Below, piece after piece: positions 14,972 through 23,081 of a DNA stretch of 64,000 bases. The DNA is from Thauera carbonicopians. Lineage in GTDB: Bacteria > Pseudomonadota > Gammaproteobacteria > Burkholderiales > Rhodocyclaceae. The notes below the pieces were generated by a model, which saw only the letters and a program-made list of their open reading frames with translations, did not search any database and had not been told where the DNA came from. Made by a program: the position numbers and the translations under genes. Within the stretch, counting starts at the first letter, position 1. Each line of letters begins with the position of its first letter. The DNA is taken from the NCBI RefSeq assembly GCF_025699485.1, contig NZ_JANUXN010000017.1, positions 21,126 to 85,125 on the forward strand, read 5' to 3'.

Positions 14972-15988
14972 ATGAAAGCGATCAACCGGATCATCGACCG
15001 TGCCCGTGCCAAGCCCGGGCGCATCGTGCTGTGCGAGGGCGACGACCCGCGCGTGCTGCAGGCCGCGCTGCGCGCCACGCGCGAAGGCACGGCGCACATC
15101 CTGCTCGTCGGCCAACGGCAGCGGATCACCCAACTGGCCGAGGACGAGGCCATCGACCTCGGCGGCATGACGCTGATCGATCCGGCGGATTCGCCGCTTG
15201 CCGCCGGCTATGCCGAAACCCTGTTCCGCCTGCGCGAGAAGAAGGGCATGACGCTCGCCCAGGCGCAGCAGGAAGTGCTGAAGCCGCTGGTCTTCGCCAA
15301 TCTGATGGTGCGCGCCGGTGATGCCGACGGTTCGGTGGCCGGCGCGGTGCATACCACGGCCGACGTCGTGCGCACCGCGATCCAGGTGATTGGCACCGAT
15401 CCGTCGTTCAAGCTGGTGTCGAGCTTCTTCCTGATGATGATGTGCGAGCCCTTTCACAGCCTGAAGGGCGGCCTGATCTTCTCCGACTGCGGCCTGGTGG
15501 TCGAGCCAAATGCGGAAGAACTGTCCGAGATCGCGATGGCGGCCGCCGACAGCGCGCGCAACCTGCTCGGCGAGGAGCCGCGGGTGGCGATGCTGTCGTT
15601 CTCGACCAGCGGCAGCGCCAAGCATGCGGCGGTCGACAAGGTGACGACCGCCGCCGACCGGGTCAAGGCGATGCGCCCGGGGCTGGCCATCGACGGCGAC
15701 GTGCAGCTCGACGCCGCGATCGTCGCCGAGATCGCCAATCGCAAGCTGCCCGAGTCCCAGGTCAAGGGCAGGGCCAACGTGCTCATCTTCCCCAACCTGG
15801 AAGCGGGCAACATCGGCTACAAGCTGGCCGAGCGCGTCGGTGGCGCGGTGGCGATCGGACCCTTGCTGCAAGGGCTCGCCAAGCCGGCCAACGACCTGTC
15901 GCGCGGCTGCAGTTCGGAGGACGTGTTCCACGTCATCGCCGTCACGGTGGTGCAGGCACACGACGTTGCGGCGAAGGCCGGAGGCTGA
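14972..15988 (+). CDS. pta: Phosphate acetyltransferase (short, single-domain)
   Basis: 338 residues consisting of the PTA_PTB catalytic domain only, without the N-terminal regulatory domain of the long Pta form. It converts acetyl phosphate to acetyl-CoA. Typical stretches: RIVLCEGDDPRVLQAA near the N-terminus, GDADGSVAGAVHTTADVVR around residue 115, and VLIFPNLEAGNIGYKLAER around residue 275. Its place directly after xsc is the standard arrangement in sulfonate degraders, where it recovers the acetyl phosphate made by Xsc. It is followed 20 bp later by a TauE/SafE exporter. Confidence 0.95.
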   Translation: MKAINRIIDRARAKPGRIVLCEGDDPRVLQAALRATREGTAHILLVGQRQRITQLAEDEAIDLGGMTLIDPADSPLAAGYAETLFRLREKKGMTLAQAQQEVLKPLVFANLMVRAGDADGSVAGAVHTTADVVRTAIQVIGTDPSFKLVSSFFLMMMCEPFHSLKGGLIFSDCGLVVEPNAEELSEIAMAAADSARNLLGEEPRVAMLSFSTSGSAKHAAVDKVTTAADRVKAMRPGLAIDGDVQLDAAIVAEIANRKLPESQVKGRANVLIFPNLEAGNIGYKLAERVGGAVAIGPLLQGLAKPANDLSRGCSSEDVFHVIAVTVVQAHDVAAKAGG

Positions 15989-16008
15989 GCGCGGCGCCGC
16001 GCACTGAC

Positions 16009-16770
16009 ATGGACATCGAAACCACCGCCGCCCTGCTGGGCGTCATCGCCGTCGGCACCTATTTCCAGACCGTGACCGGATTCGGGCTGGGGATGATCGT
16101 CATGGGCATCACCAGCGGTTTCGGGCTGGCGCCGATCACCATGGTGGCCGTCCTCATCAGCCTGGTGACGCTGGTCAACAGCGCGGTGGCGCTGCCGGGC
16201 AAGCTGCACCACATCGACTGGCCGGCATCACGCGCCGTGCTGCTCGGCGTGGTGCCCTCGGTGGTCTGCGGGGTGCTGCTGCTCGAGTATCTGAGCGCTG
16301 CTGCGGCGCTGCTGCTCGAATTCCTGCTCGGCATCACGATCATCTACAGCGGCATCGTCTTCATGCTGCGGCCCACGCCGCTGAGCGAGCGCTCGTCCAG
16401 GGGCAGTTTCTTCGTCAGCGGCTTTTTCTCCGGCCTGTTCGGCGGCCTGTTCGGCATGGCCGGCCCGCCGGTAATCTTCCACTTCTACCGCCAGCCCTTC
16501 AGCCTGGAGACGATCCGCAACATGCTGTTGCTGACCTTCGCCTTCACGTCCGGGGTGCGCACCATCTTCGCCGGCACCCAGGGCACCTTCACCCAGGAAG
16601 TCTGGGTGCTGGTCGCCTTCACCGTGCCGCTGGTGACCCTGGCGACGCTGGCCGGGCGCCGCTATCCGCCGCCGTTCTCGGCGATCACGATGCGGCGCAT
16701 CGCCTTCGGCGTGCTGATCGTAATCGGTGGCGGCCTGGTCTTTAATGCCGTGAGCTCGATGCTGCGCTGA
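16009..16770 (+). CDS. TauE/SafE (TSUP) family sulfite/sulfonate exporter
   Basis: 253 residues, strongly hydrophobic with about 7-8 membrane segments. It shows the TSUP pattern of two similar halves, GFGLGMIVMGIT in the first and GLFGGLFGMAGPPVIF in the second. ATG 16009 lies 20 bp after pta, so the two are co-transcribed. TSUP proteins next to xsc-pta are thought to export the sulfite released by Xsc (TauE in Cupriavidus). That role is inferred from position. Confidence 0.85.
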   Translation: MDIETTAALLGVIAVGTYFQTVTGFGLGMIVMGITSGFGLAPITMVAVLISLVTLVNSAVALPGKLHHIDWPASRAVLLGVVPSVVCGVLLLEYLSAAAALLLEFLLGITIIYSGIVFMLRPTPLSERSSRGSFFVSGFFSGLFGGLFGMAGPPVIFHFYRQPFSLETIRNMLLLTFAFTSGVRTIFAGTQGTFTQEVWVLVAFTVPLVTLATLAGRRYPPPFSAITMRRIAFGVLIVIGGGLVFNAVSSMLR

Positions 16771-16953
16771 CTGCGGCCACGGGCAGGGGGCCGTCGGCCT
16801 GGCGCTTTTGCGCACCCGAGCTGCTTATAACTATTGGTTTTATAGATAGGGGTGCCAAAAAACATCGAGATCACTATTCTCTCGAAACATCAACGCATGC
16901 GCTGGCCGTCCACCGGGGTTTTTGCCCGGTGCCGTTTTCGAGAGGAGATTCCG

Positions 16954-17340
16954 ATGTCCGAGACCCTGTTCGCTTTCATCGCCCTGCTTGCGGTGCTGAC
17001 GCTCGCCTGGTTCAGGGGGCGGGCCAAGAAGCAGGACGCCATGTCGCGCATCGAAGCCTCGCCGCAGGAAGTCGAATGCCTGTACCTGCGGCACGCGCCG
17101 GACGTCGACGCCTACTGGCTGCACGTGCGCTTCAACGACGGCAAGAAGCGCGTGCTGGCCGCGCCGTGGGAAATCGAGGCCGTGCTGGCGCGGCTCGAAG
17201 TGCTTGGCCTGCGGCTTGGTGCCGAGGACGAGGCGCTGCTGGCGCAGCGGGCCGATGCCGCGGCACCGGCTTCGGTGCGCACTGCGCAGCAGCGGCACAA
17301 GGCCGAGGGAAAGTTCGGACTGTCGGCGCGGGTGGCCTGA
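16954..17340 (+). CDS. Small membrane-anchored protein of unknown function
   Basis: 128 residues; family not recognised. It begins with one hydrophobic helix (about residues 3-20, ETLFAFIALLAVLTLAWF) followed by a positively charged RGRAKKQ and a soluble alpha/beta-looking domain containing YLRHAPDVDAYWLHVRFNDG. SD GAGGAGA precedes ATG 16954 with good spacing. It stands 183 bp after the exporter and is convergent with the Lin0512 operon. Topology suggests N-terminal anchoring in the inner membrane. Confidence 0.7.
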   Translation: MSETLFAFIALLAVLTLAWFRGRAKKQDAMSRIEASPQEVECLYLRHAPDVDAYWLHVRFNDGKKRVLAAPWEIEAVLARLEVLGLRLGAEDEALLAQRADAAAPASVRTAQQRHKAEGKFGLSARVA

Positions 17341-17397
17341 ATACGGGGCATTCGAACCCGGGCAATCCCGGCCCGGGTTCGCCACGGAATAGCGGCC

Positions 17398-17775
17398 TCA
17401 GCGTTCGGCGGCGGCACTGAGCCGCCAGGCGCCGGCTTCGATCGGCAAGAAGGCGGCGATCGCCGCGGTGGCGACGATGTGGGTGGTGTCGGCTTCGGGA
17501 TCATGGACGTCGAGCCCGCCGAACACCGCCTTCACTTCGGCGCGGCCGCGCGGCAGTGTGGCGGCGACGGCGGCGGTATCGACCTTTTCCGGCGCCTGCA
17601 CGCCGATCGTCACTTCGACGCGCATGTCGAGGTGGTCGTAGCCGAGCGATCGCAGCAGCACGAGCGAGGAATGGTGCAGGGCGTCCTGCACCGCGCGGCA
17701 GGCCGCCTTGGTGTAGTCGCCGCCGTAGAGATCGTTGCCGCTTCCCATTTCGAGGATGATGCGCTTTTCAGTCAT
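17398..17775 (-). CDS. Lin0512-family protein, paralogue B
   Basis: 125 residues, MTEKRI start; it overlaps the upstream paralogue's end by 8 bp. It belongs to the conserved hypothetical Lin0512 family (small, single domain, function unknown). It shares with its neighbour the pattern GxG near the N-terminus, a Y-T-x-A-A-x-R-A-x-x-D-A-L helix, LGY/FG and VTIGVQAPEKVD / VELGVPCPEAVD. Last gene of the leftward cobS-like/cobT-like/Lin0512 operon. Tandem non-identical copies suggest a heteromer or division of labour. Confidence 0.85.
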   Translation of the reverse strand: MTEKRIILEMGSGNDLYGGDYTKAACRAVQDALHHSSLVLLRSLGYDHLDMRVEVTIGVQAPEKVDTAAVAATLPRGRAEVKAVFGGLDVHDPEADTTHIVATAAIAAFLPIEAGAWRLSAAAER

Positions 17776-18121
17776 GGCTTTGCTCCATGTCGAAGTAGAC
17801 GACCAGCGCCGCATTGACCATCACGGAACTGCTGCTGCCATCGGGTTTGGCGACTTCCAGGCCGCCTCTGGATACGCGGATCGTCACCTGCCCATAGGGA
17901 AAGATCGGCAGCAGCGCGGCGCAATCCACCGCTTCCGGGCAGGGCACGCCCAGTTCCACGTCGATCTGCATCGCCTCGCGCGGAAAGCCGAAGGCGTCGG
18001 CGAGGTTGAGCGAGTTGTGCCACAGCGCGTCGCGGATCGCGCGGGCCGCGGCCTGGGTATAGTTCCGGCTGCGGATCGAGGTGCCCAGGCCGAGCTGGAC
18101 GGCCAGACGTTTCCTTGCCAT
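17768..18121 (-). CDS. Lin0512-family protein, paralogue A
   Basis: 117 residues from ATG 18121 (MARKRLAVQLGLGTSIRSRN). Same family as the next gene in the operon; the two align over their whole length but are clearly diverged. It starts 66 bp after the stop of the VWA gene. The frame is open further upstream through the VWA gene, but that is a shadow. No catalytic motif is recognisable; the protein is soluble. Function unknown; operon context ties it to an AAA+/VWA metal-chelatase-like pair. Confidence 0.85.
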   Translation of the reverse strand: MARKRLAVQLGLGTSIRSRNYTQAAARAIRDALWHNSLNLADAFGFPREAMQIDVELGVPCPEAVDCAALLPIFPYGQVTIRVSRGGLEVAKPDGSSSSVMVNAALVVYFDMEQSHD

Positions 18122-18186
18122 GCGTTTTCTCCTGTCGAATGCCGCGCCGCCTGGCCGGCACGGAAAGCTGCGCGCGGGCCGGCGCG

Positions 18187-19932
18187 CTACGGGTTCCGGC
18201 GGGCGCCGTGCAGACGGCCGCCGAGCATCTGGGCAATCTCGAAGAACAGTGTGTTGTCCAGCGCCTGGCTCATGTCGGTGGCCAGGCAGCGCCGGTAGAA
18301 GGGGCTCAGGTCGAGGCCGACGCCCAGGCCGATGATCTCGACCGCGCCCTGCTGCGTGCGCCGCGCGACCACGTCCTTCAGATGGTTGTCGAGGTAGAAG
18401 GCGTCGTTGGCGAGACTGGTGGCGCTGTCGGCCGGGCAGCCGTCCGAGATCACCACCAGGATGCGGCGGCGTTCGCCGCGCGCCAGCAGGCGGTTGCAGG
18501 CCCAGTCCACCGCCTCGCCGTCGATGCCTTCGCGGAACAGGTCGGCCTTCAGCAGCGCGGCGACATCGGTGCGTGCCCGCCGCCAGTTGCGGTCGGCGTC
18601 CTTGAACACCATGTGGCAGACCTCGTTGAGCCGGCCGGGTCGCGGCGGGCGGCCCTGGGCGAGCCATTCCCGCCAGGCGCGGCCGCCATTCCACGCAGAG
18701 GTGGTGAAGCCGAGCAGCTCGGTGCGCGCGCCGGTCATTTCCAGCGCGCGCAGTAGCACGTCCAGCATCACCGCCACCGCTTCGATGTGGGCCTTCATCG
18801 AGCCCGAGCAATCGACCAGGAAGGCGACCACGCAGTCGGCGTGGGGGCGCAGGCGATCCTGGCGGAACAGGCGGCGCTCGGTGGGGGAACTGATCAGCTG
18901 TGCCAGCCGGCGGCCATCGACCCGGCCTTCTTCCTCGCCGAACAGCCAGCCGTCGTGCCGGGGTTCGGCCAGTGCCGCGCCCAGCATGCGCGCCAGGCGG
19001 GCGAGGTTGAGGCCTTGTTCGGCGATGCGCTTGTCGAGCCGCTCGCGCAGTTCGCGCAGCAAGGCCTTGCGCACCAGGCCGGCGGCGGCGACTTCGCTGT
19101 CGAAGCGGGTGGTGAACACCCGATAGGCATGCTCGGCCTCGTCGAAGACCTTGCTGGTGCCGGTCGTGGCGGCGGCGATGCCGTCGCCGTCATCGCCGTC
19201 CTGGTCGAAATCGAGCAGCAGGGCGAATTCGCGCAGCGTCTCGTCGTCATTTTCGTCGCTGCCGTCGGTGTCCGCGGCGGCGGCCTGCTCGGCGCGCACG
19301 CGCTCGCCGACGATGGCGGCGATGGCGAGCGCATGGACGGCGAAGGCGCGCTGGTCGGCACGGCTGCGGCGCAGGCCCGCCAGGTGCGTGCCCAGTTCGC
19401 CGGCCAGCGAGAAGCGCATGCTCTCGATGTAGTCCTCGGTTTCCTCCAGCACGCGCAAGCTGGTCAGGCGCGACCAGCACATCTGCGCCACGGTGTACAG
19501 CAGCATGCCCAGCGTGCTGTCGGTCAGCCCCGAGCGGTAGAAGGCCAGCGACCAGCTCTCGAAGCGGCGATGCAGATTGTCGGCCATGCCGGCCATGTCC
19601 GCGGGCACGAAAGTCTCGACCCGCAACTGCTCGAGCAGCTCGAACACCAGGCGCTCGACCGGGTCGGTGGGGCACAGGCTGCGGTGCAGCGCGGGGTCGG
19701 AGTGGAGCAGGCGCAGCGCCATGCCGTCGGCCGCGGCACGGCAGTCGCCGAAGCCGCTTTCGCCGGCATCGACGCGCAGGTGCGGCGCGTGCATGGCCAG
19801 CGGCCGCTCGCCGGCGTACAGGCGGCGGCCGCGGTAGTGCAGCCGGCGGTCGCCGGTCAGCGCGCGCAGCGTGGCGGCGCACAGTTCCTCGACGCGCTGC
19901 TGGCGCCTCGCCTTTTGCTGGGCGCTGGACAT
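18187..19932 (-). CDS. CobT-like VWA-domain protein (cobaltochelatase subunit homologue)
   Basis: 581 residues. The N-terminal and central parts resemble the CobT N-terminal domain (VERLVFELLEQLRVE), then come an acidic Asp/Glu-rich linker (about residues 240-280), and a C-terminal von Willebrand A domain with an intact MIDAS (FLVDCSGSMKAH) and VVISDGCPAD. The start overlaps the cobS-like stop in TGATG, so translation is coupled. CobS/CobT normally assemble with CobN to insert cobalt into the corrin ring. No cobN or other cobalamin gene is in this window, and the neighbours are Lin0512 and xsc genes. It may therefore serve another maturation task, as other MoxR-type AAA+/VWA pairs do (NorQ/NorD, CbbQ/CbbO). 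Family secure, role open. Confidence 0.85.
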   Translation of the reverse strand: MSSAQQKARRQQRVEELCAATLRALTGDRRLHYRGRRLYAGERPLAMHAPHLRVDAGESGFGDCRAAADGMALRLLHSDPALHRSLCPTDPVERLVFELLEQLRVETFVPADMAGMADNLHRRFESWSLAFYRSGLTDSTLGMLLYTVAQMCWSRLTSLRVLEETEDYIESMRFSLAGELGTHLAGLRRSRADQRAFAVHALAIAAIVGERVRAEQAAAADTDGSDENDDETLREFALLLDFDQDGDDGDGIAAATTGTSKVFDEAEHAYRVFTTRFDSEVAAAGLVRKALLRELRERLDKRIAEQGLNLARLARMLGAALAEPRHDGWLFGEEEGRVDGRRLAQLISSPTERRLFRQDRLRPHADCVVAFLVDCSGSMKAHIEAVAVMLDVLLRALEMTGARTELLGFTTSAWNGGRAWREWLAQGRPPRPGRLNEVCHMVFKDADRNWRRARTDVAALLKADLFREGIDGEAVDWACNRLLARGERRRILVVISDGCPADSATSLANDAFYLDNHLKDVVARRTQQGAVEIIGLGVGLDLSPFYRRCLATDMSQALDNTLFFEIAQMLGGRLHGARRNP

Positions 19933-20912
19933 CACTGCGCTCCGGGTGCGCGCATCCAGGATTCGTCCAGTTCGGTGCCGAAGCAGCGCTGGTAGTACTC
20001 GGCCACGATCGGGCGCTCGGCCTCGTCGCACTTGTTGAGGAAGGACAGCCGGAAGGCCAGCGCCGGGTCGCGGAAGATCTCGCAGTTCTCCGCCCAGGTG
20101 ATCACGGTGCGCGGCGACATCAGCGTCGACAGGTCGCCGGCGGCGAAGCCCTTGCGGGTCAGTTCGGCGACCGTGACCATCGCCGAGATCAGCTTGCGGC
20201 CTCTGTCGTCGTTCTTGGCCGGCACGCGTGCCAGCACGATCGCCATCTCCTCGTCGTGTGGCAGGTAGTTCAGCGTGGCGACGATGTTCCAGCGGTCGAT
20301 CTGGGCATGGTTCAGCACCTGGGTGCCGTGGTACATGCCCGACAGGTTGCCCAGGCCGACGGTGTTGGAGGTGGCGAACAGGCGGAACCAGGGGTGGGGG
20401 TGGATCACCCGGTTCTGGTCGAGCAGGGTGAACTTGCCGTCGCGCTCCAGGATGCGCTGGATCACGAACATCACGTCCGGCCGGCCGGCGTCGTATTCGT
20501 CGAAGATCAGCGCCACCGGGCGCTGCAGCGCCCACGGCACGATGCCTTCCTGGAATTCGGTCACCTGCAGGCCGTCGCGCAGCACGATGGCGTCCTTGCC
20601 GACGAGATCGAGGCGGCTGATGTGGCCGTCGAGGTTCACCCGCACGCAGGGCCAGTTCAGCCGCGCCGCGACCTGCTCGATGTGGGTGGATTTGCCGGTG
20701 CCGTGCAGGCCTTGCACCATCACCCGGCGGTCGCGGCTGAAGCCGGCCAGAATCGCCAGCGTGACGTCGGGGTTGAAGCGGTAGGCGTCGTCGATGTCCG
20801 GCACGTGGTCTTCGCGCTCGGCGAAGGCAGGCACCTTCAGATCGGTATCGATTCCGAACACCTCGCGCACCGACACCATGTGGTCGGGGCTTTGCAGGAC
20901 GAATTCCGTCAC
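19932..20912 (-). CDS. CobS-like AAA+ ATPase
   Basis: 326 residues from GTG 20912, chosen because AAGGAG lies seven bases upstream; this gives the usual CobS length. It begins with a CobS-like region (SVREVFGIDTDLKVPAFAE), then Walker A (GLHGTGKST, about residues 68-76), Walker B (ALIFDEYDAGRPD), sensor/arginine-finger regions (LFATSNTVGLG) and a C-terminal lid. First gene of a leftward four-gene operon, divergent from xsc copy 2 across 246 bp. In cobaltochelatase CobS powers chelation with CobT; here the client is unknown. Confidence 0.87.
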   Translation of the reverse strand: MTEFVLQSPDHMVSVREVFGIDTDLKVPAFAEREDHVPDIDDAYRFNPDVTLAILAGFSRDRRVMVQGLHGTGKSTHIEQVAARLNWPCVRVNLDGHISRLDLVGKDAIVLRDGLQVTEFQEGIVPWALQRPVALIFDEYDAGRPDVMFVIQRILERDGKFTLLDQNRVIHPHPWFRLFATSNTVGLGNLSGMYHGTQVLNHAQIDRWNIVATLNYLPHDEEMAIVLARVPAKNDDRGRKLISAMVTVAELTRKGFAAGDLSTLMSPRTVITWAENCEIFRDPALAFRLSFLNKCDEAERPIVAEYYQRCFGTELDESWMRAPGAQ

Positions 20913-21009
20913 CTCTGTCTCCTTGCTTCCTTTTTTGCACGTGCCGGTCCGGCTTGCGATGCCGCGGGCCGGAGCGCGCATGTGTGGGGGTCAGGCAATC
21001 TTATTTTAG

Positions 21010-21017
21010 TTCCGGAA
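21010..21017. promoter_or_regulatory. TTCCGGAA palindrome in the cobS-like/xsc2 divergent region
   Basis: An 8-bp perfect palindrome 37 bp upstream of the xsc2 -35 box. It uses the same TTCCG half-site that recurs at 21032, 21082 and 21103 (reverse), so four half-site clusters lie in one divergent promoter region. It could regulate both directions. Confidence 0.4.
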
Positions 21018-21030
21018 ATTTGTACATAAA

Positions 21031-21082
21031 GTTCCGATTTTTGTTTTTCATGCTTGACGCCATGTGCGTCTGGCACTAGAGT
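21031..21082 (+). promoter_or_regulatory. Promoter of xsc copy 2 with upstream conserved box
   Basis: TTGACG (21054-21059), 17-bp spacer, TAGAGT (21077-21082), preceded by GTTCCGATTTTT (21031-21042). Same architecture as the xsc copy 1 promoter (upstream box 11 of 12 identical, -10 identical), while the spacer sequences differ. Conservation of only these elements supports them as the functional parts. Confidence 0.7.
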
Positions 21083-21108
21083 TCCGATCAAGTTTCGTTT
21101 ATCGGAAC
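21081..21108. promoter_or_regulatory. GTTCCGAT-N12-ATCGGAAC inverted repeat, putative xsc2 operator
   Basis: Perfect 8-bp arms around a 12-bp spacer, beginning within the -10 hexamer and covering the expected transcription start. Its position suits a repressor or an inducer-controlled site. The equivalent location at xsc1 has a different arrangement. Confidence 0.6.
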
Positions 21109-21145
21109 TTAATGTATCGTTTTATTTATATCCAAGAACATTGAC

Positions 21146-23012
21146 GGAGACGCTACCCATGAGCCAGCCGCACACTCTTTCCGATGGCCGCACGATTCCG
21201 AGCGGTCCGACCAAGATGACGCCGTCGGAGGCGTTCGTCGAGACCCTGGTGTCGAACGGTGTGACCGACATGTTCGGGATCATGGGTTCGGCGTTCATGG
21301 ACGCGATGGACATCTTCGCGCCGGCGGGGATCCGTCTGATTCCGGTGGTGCACGAGCAGGGCGCGGGCCACATGGCCGACGGCTACTCGCGGGTGTCGGG
21401 CCGTCACGGCGTGGTGATCGGTCAGAACGGCCCGGGGATCAGCAACTGCGTGACGGCGATCGGCGCGGCGTACTGGGCGCACAGCCCGGTGGTGATCATC
21501 ACGCCGGAGACGGGGACGATGACGATGGGGCTGGGCGGCTTCCAGGAATGCAAGCAGCTGCCGATGTTCCAGGAGTTCACGAAGTACCAGGGCCACGTCA
21601 CGCACCCGGCGCGGATGGCCGAGTACACCGGGCGCTGCTTCGACCGTGCGATGAGCGAGATGGGCCCGACGCAGCTGAACATCCCGCGCGACTACTTCTA
21701 CGGCGAGATCACCTGCGAGATTCCGAAGCCGCAGCGCCTGGAACGCGGCGCGGGCGGCGAGCAGAGCCTGAACGAAGCGGCCGAGCTGCTGGCGAAGGCG
21801 AAGTTCCCGGTGATCATCTCGGGCGGCGGCGTGGTGATGGCCGACGCGGTCGAGGAATGCAAGGCGCTGGCCGAGCGTCTGGGCGCGCCGGTGGTCAACA
21901 GCTACCTGCACAACGACTCGTTCCCGGCGAGCCACCCGCTGTGGTGCGGCCCGCTGGGCTACCAGGGCTCGAAGGCGGCGATGAAGCTGATGAGCCAGGC
22001 CGACGTGGTGGTGGCGCTGGGTTCGCGGCTGGGGCCGTTCGGCACGCTGCCGCAGCACGGCATGGACTACTGGCCGAAGAACGCCAAGATCATCCAGATC
22101 GACGCGGACAACAAAATGCTGGGTCTGGTGAAGAAGATCTCGGTGGGCATCTGCGGCGACGCCAAGGCGGCGGCGGTGGCGCTGACGCAGCGGCTGGCCG
22201 GCCGCACGCTCGATTGCGACGCGACCAAGGCCGAGCGCGCGGCCAGGGTGGCAGCCGAGAAGGCGGCGTGGGAAAAGGAGCTGGACGAATGGACGCACGA
22301 GCGCGACCCGTTCAGCCTGGACATGATCGAAGAGAACGCGAAGGAAAAGCCGTTCTCGGGCGGTGAATACCTGCATCCGCGCCAGGTGCTGCGCGAGCTG
22401 GAAAAGGCGATGCCGGAAGACGTGATGGTGTCGACGGACATCGGCAACATCAACTCGGTGGCCAACAGCTACCTGCGCTTCGAGAAGCCGCGGAGCTTCT
22501 TTGCGGCGATGAGCTTCGGCAACTGCGGCTACGCGTTCCCGACGATCATCGGCGCGAAGGCGGCGGCGCCGCACCGTCCGGCGGTGTCGTACGCGGGCGA
22601 CGGTGCGTGGGGCATGAGCCTGATGGAGACGATGACCTGCGTGCGGCACAACATCCCGGTGACGGCGGTGGTGTTCCATAATCGGCAGTGGGGCGCGGAG
22701 AAGAAGAACCAGGTGGACTTCTACAACCGTCGTTTCGTCGCGGGCGAGCTGGACAACCAGAGCTTTGCGGAGATTGCGCGGGCGATGGGCGCGGAAGGGA
22801 TCACGGTGGATCGGCTGGAGGACGTGGGTCCGGCGCTGAAGAAGGCGATCGATCTGCAGATGAACCACGGCAAGACGACGATCATCGAGATCATGTGCAC
22901 GCGCGAGCTGGGCGATCCGTTCCGCCGCGATGCGCTCTCCAAGCCGGTGCGCTTCCTCGACAAGTACAAGGACTACGTCTGAGCGGCAACGCGCCGTGAA
23001 ACAGGCCCCGCC
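21146..23012 (+). repeat. 1,867-bp direct repeat, copy B (contains xsc 2)
   Basis: Second copy of the unit at 12943-14809, same orientation, offset 8,203 bp. The boundaries coincide with the ribosome-binding site and a point 30 bp after the stop codon. One mismatch was found by eye (22973). Confidence 0.95.
21159..22982 (+). CDS. xsc: Sulfoacetaldehyde acetyltransferase, copy 2
   Basis: 607 residues with the same protein sequence as the copy at 12956. The ATG follows GGAGA; the frame is open upstream through the promoter but that part is not coding. This copy leads the taurine-side genes: TauZ-type exporter, thiSG, tauR, tauXY and tauKLM follow on the same strand. It has its own promoter and terminator. 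Having one xsc with the isethionate genes and one with the taurine genes suggests separate induction of the same activity by two substrates. Confidence 0.95.
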   Translation: MSQPHTLSDGRTIPSGPTKMTPSEAFVETLVSNGVTDMFGIMGSAFMDAMDIFAPAGIRLIPVVHEQGAGHMADGYSRVSGRHGVVIGQNGPGISNCVTAIGAAYWAHSPVVIITPETGTMTMGLGGFQECKQLPMFQEFTKYQGHVTHPARMAEYTGRCFDRAMSEMGPTQLNIPRDYFYGEITCEIPKPQRLERGAGGEQSLNEAAELLAKAKFPVIISGGGVVMADAVEECKALAERLGAPVVNSYLHNDSFPASHPLWCGPLGYQGSKAAMKLMSQADVVVALGSRLGPFGTLPQHGMDYWPKNAKIIQIDADNKMLGLVKKISVGICGDAKAAAVALTQRLAGRTLDCDATKAERAARVAAEKAAWEKELDEWTHERDPFSLDMIEENAKEKPFSGGEYLHPRQVLRELEKAMPEDVMVSTDIGNINSVANSYLRFEKPRSFFAAMSFGNCGYAFPTIIGAKAAAPHRPAVSYAGDGAWGMSLMETMTCVRHNIPVTAVVFHNRQWGAEKKNQVDFYNRRFVAGELDNQSFAEIARAMGAEGITVDRLEDVGPALKKAIDLQMNHGKTTIIEIMCTRELGDPFRRDALSKPVRFLDKYKDYV

Positions 23013-23031
23013 CGAAAGGGCGGGGTATTTT
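23006..23031 (+). terminator. Terminator after xsc copy 2
   Basis: Perfect stem CCCCGCCC / GGGCGGGG with a GAAA tetraloop, then TATTTT. The left arm belongs to the repeated unit while loop and right arm do not, so the corresponding hairpin after xsc 1 is different (loop TGAGAAC). Confidence 0.8.
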
Positions 23032-23081
23032 CCCCCCGGACCACGCACAGAGGGACGAGCGCGCTCGCGCGCCTTTGCATC

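Noticed and set aside
18187..20940. CobT-like gene extended upstream to form a 917-residue protein
   Set aside because: The extra part overlaps the cobS-like gene in another frame and is low-complexity; the TGATG junction at 19932 gives a coupled, normal-length CobT-like start.
12943..23012. Composite transposon bounded by the xsc repeats
   Set aside because: The repeats contain only xsc; no transposase, terminal inverted repeats or target-site duplication were seen.
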